NCBI GenBank assembly: GCA_012800475.1
Contig: JAAZJF010000099.1
Span: 1 to 11,661 of the forward strand
DNA: 11,661 nt
From: Gammaproteobacteria bacterium
Lineage (GTDB): Bacteria > Pseudomonadota > Gammaproteobacteria > Pseudomonadales > Pseudomonadaceae
Reading direction: 5' to 3'
The stretch's first letter is position 1. Each line of letters begins with the position of its first letter. The notes under the pieces are model-generated. The model had not been told where the DNA came from. It did not search any database and saw only the letters and a list, made by a program, of their open reading frames with translations. A program made the position numbers and the translations under genes. Positions 7,645 to 11,661 of this stretch are shown here, in pieces.

Positions 7645-8658
7645 CTACTTTAACGCATCCTGTAACTCATGCAGGCTCACGCCACGGCTTTGCATTTGTT
7701 CAGCCAGAAAGTCAATATCGTCTTGATGTTTTTGCTGCAGAGCTTTTTGGCAGTCGTCTATTAATAAAGCGATGTGCTGCTTAGAGAGTGCCTTGAGTTG
7801 CGCAAGACGTTTATGGGGTTTGGCGTTGATTAAATCGTCTAATACGTTATGAGGTGCTGCTGTGTCGGCGGCCTCTATTTTAGCCGTTGACGGTGCTTGG
7901 CTGAGGACTTTTTCTGCTACTGGTGTGTCAGCAGGTGCTGCGCTGGGCTCTACTTTTGTGGGCGTCTGTTGCTGTGTTTGTGCAGGCAGTATCGATGCCA
8001 GTGGTGCAATTACTGGACTGCTGTGTTGTGGCGTAGCTGCAGCGCTTAATGGCATATCTTGCGTCATACGGTGATGATATTCGGGGATACTGGGCAGTAC
8101 AGTGTTTAAATGCTCTTCGAGTTCTGCTTGGCATTTTTTATTGAGACCTGGCGGAATAAAAAGTTTGCCTTTGCCAGTATTTATGGCTTTTTCTACTTCT
8201 GACTTGATCAGTTTTTTTCGAAATTCACGCACACTGTCGCCTCGATTATCAAGTGTTGTGGTGGTAAAGACTTGGTATTCGTCTCTTTCAATATGTTTGA
8301 GTCGACGCTGGAGCTTTTTATGGGTTTTTTCAAAAACTTTAACCATAAAGGCTTGAGCTGATTTTCTTGCATCAGCTTTGATCACTGAGTTGGGTGGTTC
8401 GGCGGGGATCTGCTGAGGAGCGTCCAACATGGCGAGTCGATTGATTTCGGCACGGATATCACCTATAAAATTATCCAGTGAACGCGAATCAGAAGGGGTT
8501 GAGCTGGTAAAAAAGACACGATCTATACCTGCTATTTTTATTTGCAGGTGATTGTTGGGACTTTTTTCGTAGTTGACCTGCGTATCTCTCATCAGCGTTT
8601 TGACTTTTTTAATGACTTCACGCTGATAGGTGCTAAAAGATTTCTCGTGACAGCTCAT
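7645..8658 (-). CDS. Unrecognised 337-aa protein with possible HicA-like N-terminal fold
   Basis: No family was recognised with confidence. The start is well supported by AAGGA about 6 bases upstream. Three parts are visible. Residues about 8-76 show a helix-strand-strand-helix pattern with SPNNHLQIKI, RVFFTSSTPSD and a final amphipathic helix, reminiscent of the small HicA/dsRBD-like fold; the His in NNHLQI would sit where HicA has its active-site His. Residues about 95-200 are basic and charged (FEKTHKKLQRRLKHIERDEY, then VREFRKKLIKSEVEKAI), suggesting nucleic-acid or protein contact. Residues about 205-270 form an Ala/Pro/Thr/Gln-rich linker leading to a helical, Gln/Lys-rich C-terminal segment (280-337). 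No signal peptide or membrane segment was found. It faces the kinase tail to tail (73-bp gap), is divergent from the regulator, and so splits the two-component pair. It could be an acquired gene; no flanking repeats or integrase were seen. Confidence 0.8.
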   Translation of the reverse strand: MSCHEKSFSTYQREVIKKVKTLMRDTQVNYEKSPNNHLQIKIAGIDRVFFTSSTPSDSRSLDNFIGDIRAEINRLAMLDAPQQIPAEPPNSVIKADARKSAQAFMVKVFEKTHKKLQRRLKHIERDEYQVFTTTTLDNRGDSVREFRKKLIKSEVEKAINTGKGKLFIPPGLNKKCQAELEEHLNTVLPSIPEYHHRMTQDMPLSAAATPQHSSPVIAPLASILPAQTQQQTPTKVEPSAAPADTPVAEKVLSQAPSTAKIEAADTAAPHNVLDDLINAKPHKRLAQLKALSKQHIALLIDDCQKALQQKHQDDIDFLAEQMQSRGVSLHELQDALK

Positions 8659-8818
8659 AGGGTATCCTTAGAGTAATGCGGGCTCAGTCATTGTATATGT
8701 ATGTGTATAGAATGGCTTAGGTACTAGAGTATATACAAGATGTAGCGCCTTATCTTTAGCACTACATGACTGTGCTTTGGTTGCACACTCAGCTCATCAA
8801 TAATTATAAGGACGCCAT
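8659..8818. promoter_or_regulatory. Divergent intergenic region with TTGTATAT/ATATACAA inverted repeat
   Basis: This 160-bp AT-rich gap lies between the unknown gene (minus) and the response regulator (plus), so it should hold both promoters. TTGTATAT at 8691-8698 and ATATACAA at 8731-8738 are exact reverse complements with centres 40 bp apart, about four helical turns, which suits two dimers or a looping site. No convincing sigma70 -35/-10 pair could be fixed for either direction. Confidence 0.4.
8808..8812 (+). promoter_or_regulatory. Shine-Dalgarno that fixes the GTG start of the response regulator
   Basis: AAGGA lies 6 bases before GTG 8819. The overlapping ATG at 8817 is immediately followed in its own frame by TGA, so only GTG can open the regulator frame. 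Confidence 0.75.
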
Positions 8819-9487
8819 GTGAGTGCATTAGAACAAATCGTATATGTGGTCGATGATGATCAGGGCATGCTCGACTCAACCCTATGGCTGCTGGAGTCGG
8901 TGGGGTTACGTGCTGTGCCTTTTACCAGTGGGCAAGCGTTTTTAGATGCTGATATACGCAGTACGCATGCTTGTGTGATTTTAGATATTCGTATGCCTGG
9001 TATGGGTGGCTTAAGTGTGCAGGAGGCGTTACGCGCACGGGGTTTGGCGTTACCGATTATTTTTGTGAGTGGTCATGCGGATGTGCCCATTGTCGTGCGC
9101 GCGTTTCGTGCTGGCGCCGTGGACTTTATTGAGAAGCCTTATAATGAGCAATTGCTGTTAGACAGCGTGCAGCAGGCTTTAAATCAATGGAGTGAGCTGC
9201 ACGATCAAAGTGCTTTACAGGCTGTACTGCAGCGCATTGCCAGCTTAACGCCGCGCGAGAGTGATGTACTGCTGCCGTTAGTGCAAGGCTATACCAACCG
9301 TGAAATCGCTGAGCAGCTGGGCATTAGCGTTAAGACCATTGACCTGTATCGTTCGCGGGTGATGAAGCATATGCAGGCCAACACTTTGGCGGATCTGGTG
9401 GGTATGGCGATTGCCAGCAACTTAGTGGATCCACTGGCGCTGCGTGGTCGCTGTGCCAGTGGTCAGGATCAGGGTAACTCTTTATAA
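8819..9487 (+). CDS. FixJ-type response regulator with LuxR HTH (BfiR-like)
   Basis: DNA-binding response regulator of 222 residues. The receiver domain (about 6-122) has the acidic cluster DDD (12-14), phospho-acceptor Asp56 in VILDIRMPG, Ser84 in FVSGHAD and Lys106 in IEKPY, so it should be phosphorylatable. A linker leads to a LuxR/FixJ helix-turn-helix (about 140-200) with LTPRESDVLLPLVQGYTNREIAEQLGISVKTIDLYRSRVMKH read across the domain in segments (recognition region about 163-184). The start is GTG with a good AAGGA. The nearest kinase is the PAS histidine kinase about 1.25 kb upstream on the same strand, whose core is of the FixL/DctB type that usually pairs with this regulator class. 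The 3' end overlaps cca by 6 bp in convergent orientation. A BfiR-like identity is inferred from gene order recalled for P. aeruginosa; targets are unknown, with the ligase operon a reasonable candidate. Confidence 0.93.
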   Translation: MSALEQIVYVVDDDQGMLDSTLWLLESVGLRAVPFTSGQAFLDADIRSTHACVILDIRMPGMGGLSVQEALRARGLALPIIFVSGHADVPIVVRAFRAGAVDFIEKPYNEQLLLDSVQQALNQWSELHDQSALQAVLQRIASLTPRESDVLLPLVQGYTNREIAEQLGISVKTIDLYRSRVMKHMQANTLADLVGMAIASNLVDPLALRGRCASGQDQGNSL

Positions 9488-10717
9488 GTTAGCGCGTGCC
9501 TGCGTGACATAGTGCTGCAAAGCAGTTAAGCGCTCTACATTGAGTGCGCGCCCCAAGTCTGCGCCTTGGATGCCTTGCTCTAACAAAGGTTGCACATCCA
9601 CCGTGCGCACTACGACAGCGGCTTGGCGCAGGTAATCCGCTTGCGCGTAATCACGATCTTCCAAGCCTAAGCGTCCGCGTGAATCCATTTCGCTGGCGCT
9701 GATAAAATCCGCAAAACGCTGTGGGCGACGCATGATGTCAAACTTCATTAATAATTTTAATAAGGTGTCAGGGCGTAATTCGAGCGCACGATGCGCATGG
9801 GTGTGATATTCGCCGACCAGTAGGGCCAATTCGGCGCAGTCATTGGGTGCTTTAAAGCGTTGATTCACTTTTTTAATCAGGGGTACACCACGTTTTTCAT
9901 GGGCAATATGGCGCGGCCACAGCTCGGGCTTGGTGGTGCCTTTACCTAAGTCATGCAGCAAGCAGGCCCAGCGCACATTCAAAGGTTGGGCAAAGCGCGC
10001 GCATTGTTGTAATACACTGAGAATATGCAAACCGGTATCAATTTCTGGATGATATTCAGCGGTTTGCGGTACACCAAAGAGCGCATCCACTTCCGGTAAC
10101 AAGGCTTTTAAGGCACCGCAATCGCGCAGCACTTGAATAAAGACTTCAGGGTTATCTTCCATCAGCGCGCAGGCAAATTCTTGCCAGATGCGTTCAGCGG
10201 TTAAGTGGGCTAATTCGCCTGATTCAGCCAGTTCGCGCATCAGCGTCAGTGTTTCGCTGGCAACACTAAAGCCGAGATAAGCATAACGCGCAGCAAAGCG
10301 CGCTACACGCAGCACACGTAATGGATCTTCGGCAAAGGCGGGTGAAACGTGGCGCAATACCCGAGCGGCGAGATCCGCTTGGCCGCCGTAGGGGTCAAAT
10401 AATGTACCGTCCTCGGCTTGGGCCATAGCATTGACTGTCAGATCACGGCGCAGTAGATCTTCTTCTAAAGTCACCTCGGGGCTGGTATGAAAAACAAAAC
10501 CGCCATAACCATGCCCGCTTTTGCGCTCAGTACGCGCCAGTGCATATTCTTCACCGCTGGTGGGGTGTAGAAAAACAGGGAAGTCATCACCCACCGCACG
10601 ATAGCCTTGAGCGCGCATCTGCTCTGGCGTTGCACCGACCACCACCCAGTCAATATCCACCACCGAACGGCCTAAAAGTTGATCGCGGACTGCGCCGCCC
10701 ACCTTGAAAATCTGCAT
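9482..10717 (-). CDS. cca: CCA-adding tRNA nucleotidyltransferase (multifunctional CCA protein)
   Basis: Class II tRNA nucleotidyltransferase of 411 residues, close to the roughly 410-residue length of gammaproteobacterial Cca. It builds or repairs the 3' CCA end of tRNAs from CTP and ATP without a template. The head has KVGGAVRDQLLG (5-16) and the metal-binding DID (Asp21, Asp23), RRDLTVNAMA (90-99) and EDPLRVLRVARFAARY (130-145). An HD phosphohydrolase domain follows, with the HILSVL (231-236) and LLHDLGKG (253-260, His255-Asp256) motifs, which marks the long multifunctional form with phosphatase/phosphodiesterase activity. The ATG directly precedes the conserved QIFKVGGAVRD, so the start is secure; an AAGG lies somewhat far upstream (about 11 bases). 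It converges on the response regulator with a 6-bp overlap and is divergent from ahpC. Confidence 0.97.
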   Translation of the reverse strand: MQIFKVGGAVRDQLLGRSVVDIDWVVVGATPEQMRAQGYRAVGDDFPVFLHPTSGEEYALARTERKSGHGYGGFVFHTSPEVTLEEDLLRRDLTVNAMAQAEDGTLFDPYGGQADLAARVLRHVSPAFAEDPLRVLRVARFAARYAYLGFSVASETLTLMRELAESGELAHLTAERIWQEFACALMEDNPEVFIQVLRDCGALKALLPEVDALFGVPQTAEYHPEIDTGLHILSVLQQCARFAQPLNVRWACLLHDLGKGTTKPELWPRHIAHEKRGVPLIKKVNQRFKAPNDCAELALLVGEYHTHAHRALELRPDTLLKLLMKFDIMRRPQRFADFISASEMDSRGRLGLEDRDYAQADYLRQAAVVVRTVDVQPLLEQGIQGADLGRALNVERLTALQHYVTQARANL

Positions 10718-10745
10718 GTAGAGACGTACCTTAAATAAGCGTCAT

Positions 10746-10778
10746 GTTCAGTTGCCCTGATCAAACAGTCGACTGAAC
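10746..10778. repeat. Inverted repeat and nested palindrome upstream of cca
   Basis: GTTCAGT (10746-10752) is the exact reverse complement of ACTGAAC (10772-10778), and CAGTCGACTG (10766-10775) is a perfect 10-bp palindrome overlapping the right arm. It lies in the cca-ahpC divergent gap, 29 bp upstream of the cca start. It could be an operator or a leader hairpin for cca; function is not established. Confidence 0.35.
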
Positions 10779-10891
10779 TCTTTGTGTGTTGTGTCACCAA
10801 AAGTGTGGCGAGAGTCGCGTATATTACAGCAGCACGTCGATTGTGTTGTCTGTGCTGTGATTCGAGTTGGCCTATCTGAAAAATTGGTTCA

Positions 10892-10928
10892 ATAGATTAA
10901 GGCTATAGCTTCTATTTGATCAATTGAT
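10892..10928 (+). promoter_or_regulatory. Candidate OxyR operator upstream of ahpC
   Basis: The first half is ATAG-N7-CTAT (10892-10906), a perfect match to the outer tetramers of the OxyR half-operator. After the required 7-nt spacer comes ATTT-N7-TGAT (10914-10928), a degenerate second half at the right phasing. The site lies 69 bp before the ahpC start, where OxyR normally activates peroxide genes. A possible promoter overlapping its right end is TTGATC (10917-10922) with TAAAGA (10941-10946), spacing 18. The assignment rests on pattern and on the known OxyR-AhpC relationship. Confidence 0.55.
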
Positions 10929-10982
10929 TATGCCTAACTGTAAAGATGACCTACTATAAGCATCACAAGTTCTTAACCCCAC

Positions 10983-10988
10983 AGAGGA
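10983..10988 (+). promoter_or_regulatory. Shine-Dalgarno that fixes the ahpC start
   Basis: AGAGGA lies 8 bases before ATG 10997. The in-frame ATG at 10946 has no such site and would add 17 residues absent from the AhpC family. Confidence 0.8.
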
Positions 10989-10996
10989 ATTATTTA

Positions 10997-11560
10997 ATGT
11001 CTTACATTAATAGCGAAGTAAAACCATTTAAAGCAACTGCATACCACAACGGTGATTTCATCGAAGTGACTGAAGCAGACATGAAAGGTAAGTGGTCTGT
11101 CGTGTTTTTCTACCCAGCTGACTTTACCTTCGTTTGCCCAACTGAACTAGGTGACTTGGCTGACAACTACGAAACATTCCAGAAAATGGGCGTAGAAATC
11201 TACTCAGTATCAACTGACACCCACTTCACCCACAAAGCATGGCACGACACTTCACCAGAAATTGGTAAGTTACAGTACCCAATGATCGGTGACCCAACAG
11301 GTCAAATCACGCGCAACTTTGGCGTGATGATCGAAGAAGCGGGTTTGGCTGATCGTGGTACGTTCGTGATCGATCCAGACGGTAAAATCCAGATCGTTGA
11401 AATCAACGCTGGTGGTATCGGCCGTGACGCACAAGAGTTACTGCGCAAAGTTAAAGCGGCTCAGTACGTTGCTGCTCACCCAGGTGAAGTATGCCCAGCT
11501 AAGTGGAAAGAAGGCGAAGCAACATTGTCTCCTTCACTTGACCTTGTAGGTAAAATCTAA
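10997..11560 (+). CDS. ahpC: Alkyl hydroperoxide reductase subunit C (typical 2-Cys peroxiredoxin)
   Basis: Cytoplasmic peroxidase of 187 residues, the same length as E. coli AhpC, reducing H2O2, organic peroxides and peroxynitrite. The peroxidatic Cys47 lies in FYPADFTFVCPTE (38-50) and the resolving Cys166 in HPGEVCPAKW (161-170). The GDPTG (98-102) and C-terminal LDLVGKI (181-187) segments also match the AhpF-recycled, redox-sensitive class. The start at 10997 is chosen over an in-frame ATG at 10946 because of the AGAGGA site and the family N terminus. Codon choice is strongly biased (GGT, AAA, GAA, ATC, TAC and AAC preferred), unlike its neighbours, as expected for a very abundant protein. 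An OxyR-like site precedes it and an intrinsic terminator follows, so it is probably monocistronic; ahpF is not visible before the window ends. Confidence 0.98.
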   Translation: MSYINSEVKPFKATAYHNGDFIEVTEADMKGKWSVVFFYPADFTFVCPTELGDLADNYETFQKMGVEIYSVSTDTHFTHKAWHDTSPEIGKLQYPMIGDPTGQITRNFGVMIEEAGLADRGTFVIDPDGKIQIVEINAGGIGRDAQELLRKVKAAQYVAAHPGEVCPAKWKEGEATLSPSLDLVGKI

Positions 11561-11619
11561 GGTTAAACCCTTACTTTTACTTTGCTTACTAAGTTGTGAT
11601 CCAACTGTGTAAGCGTCCG

Positions 11620-11654
11620 ACGCCCGGGCGCACACCGCTCGGGCGTTTTATTAT
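11620..11654 (+). terminator. Intrinsic terminator of ahpC
   Basis: A 10-bp GC-rich stem (11620-11629 with 11637-11646, one G-U pair, 7-nt loop) is followed directly by TTTTATTAT. It starts about 60 bp after the ahpC stop. Confidence 0.9.
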
Positions 11655-11661
11655 CAAAAAA

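Noticed and set aside
7645..8658. Complete HicAB toxin-antitoxin system
   Set aside because: Only a vague HicA-like pattern in the first 76 residues; the protein is far longer than HicA and no HicB-like gene is adjacent.
10946..10996. N-terminal extension of AhpC from ATG 10946
   Set aside because: The extra 17 residues do not belong to the AhpC family, and the ATG at 10997 has a clear AGAGGA at 8 nt.

Overview
The window looks like a chromosomal segment from a gammaproteobacterium close to Pseudomonas (Pseudomonadaceae). The protein sequences are Pseudomonas-like, but the base composition looks nearer 50% G+C than that of a typical Pseudomonas; this is an impression, not a calculation. From memory, the order regulator / PAS sensor kinase / AMP-forming ligase / acyl-CoA dehydrogenase / MBL hydrolase resembles the P. 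aeruginosa PA4196-PA4200 neighbourhood (BfiR-BfiS two-component system next to ligase and dehydrogenase genes), with two differences noted below. No tRNA, rRNA, CRISPR array, insertion sequence or integrase was seen.

Left part (1-5153, minus strand): a probable operon read right to left. It encodes an acyl-CoA ligase (3531-5153), a 12-TM-type permease of the nucleobase/ascorbate transporter superfamily (2057-3433), an acyl-CoA dehydrogenase of the roughly 590-residue type with a C-terminal extra domain (222-1994), and the first 47 codons of an MBL-fold hydrolase (1-141) running off the window. The gaps are 97, 62 and 80 bp, and the last two each hold a perfect 9-bp inverted repeat. The likely logic is import of a carboxylic acid, activation to its CoA thioester, then alpha-beta oxidation. 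The substrate cannot be read from the sequence; a DmdB/DmdC-like pathway for methylmercaptopropionate is one candidate.

Centre (5154-9487): a divergent intergenic region separates the ligase from a soluble GAF/PAS-PAS-PAS histidine kinase (5310-7571, plus). An unrecognised 337-residue gene lies on the opposite strand (7645-8658). After it comes a FixJ-type response regulator with a LuxR HTH (8819-9487, plus). The kinase and regulator are probably partners, but the inverted unknown gene prevents simple co-transcription.

Right part (9482-11661): cca, the tRNA CCA-adding enzyme, on the minus strand overlaps the regulator tail to tail by 6 bp. A 279-bp gap follows (10718-10996), containing an OxyR-like operator, then ahpC (10997-11560) with strongly biased codons and a clear intrinsic terminator. 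No gene-free stretch exceeds 300 bp.

The most unusual object is the unknown gene splitting the two-component pair. Otherwise the window is mostly recognisable metabolism, signalling and housekeeping, and no clearly new multi-gene system was identified.
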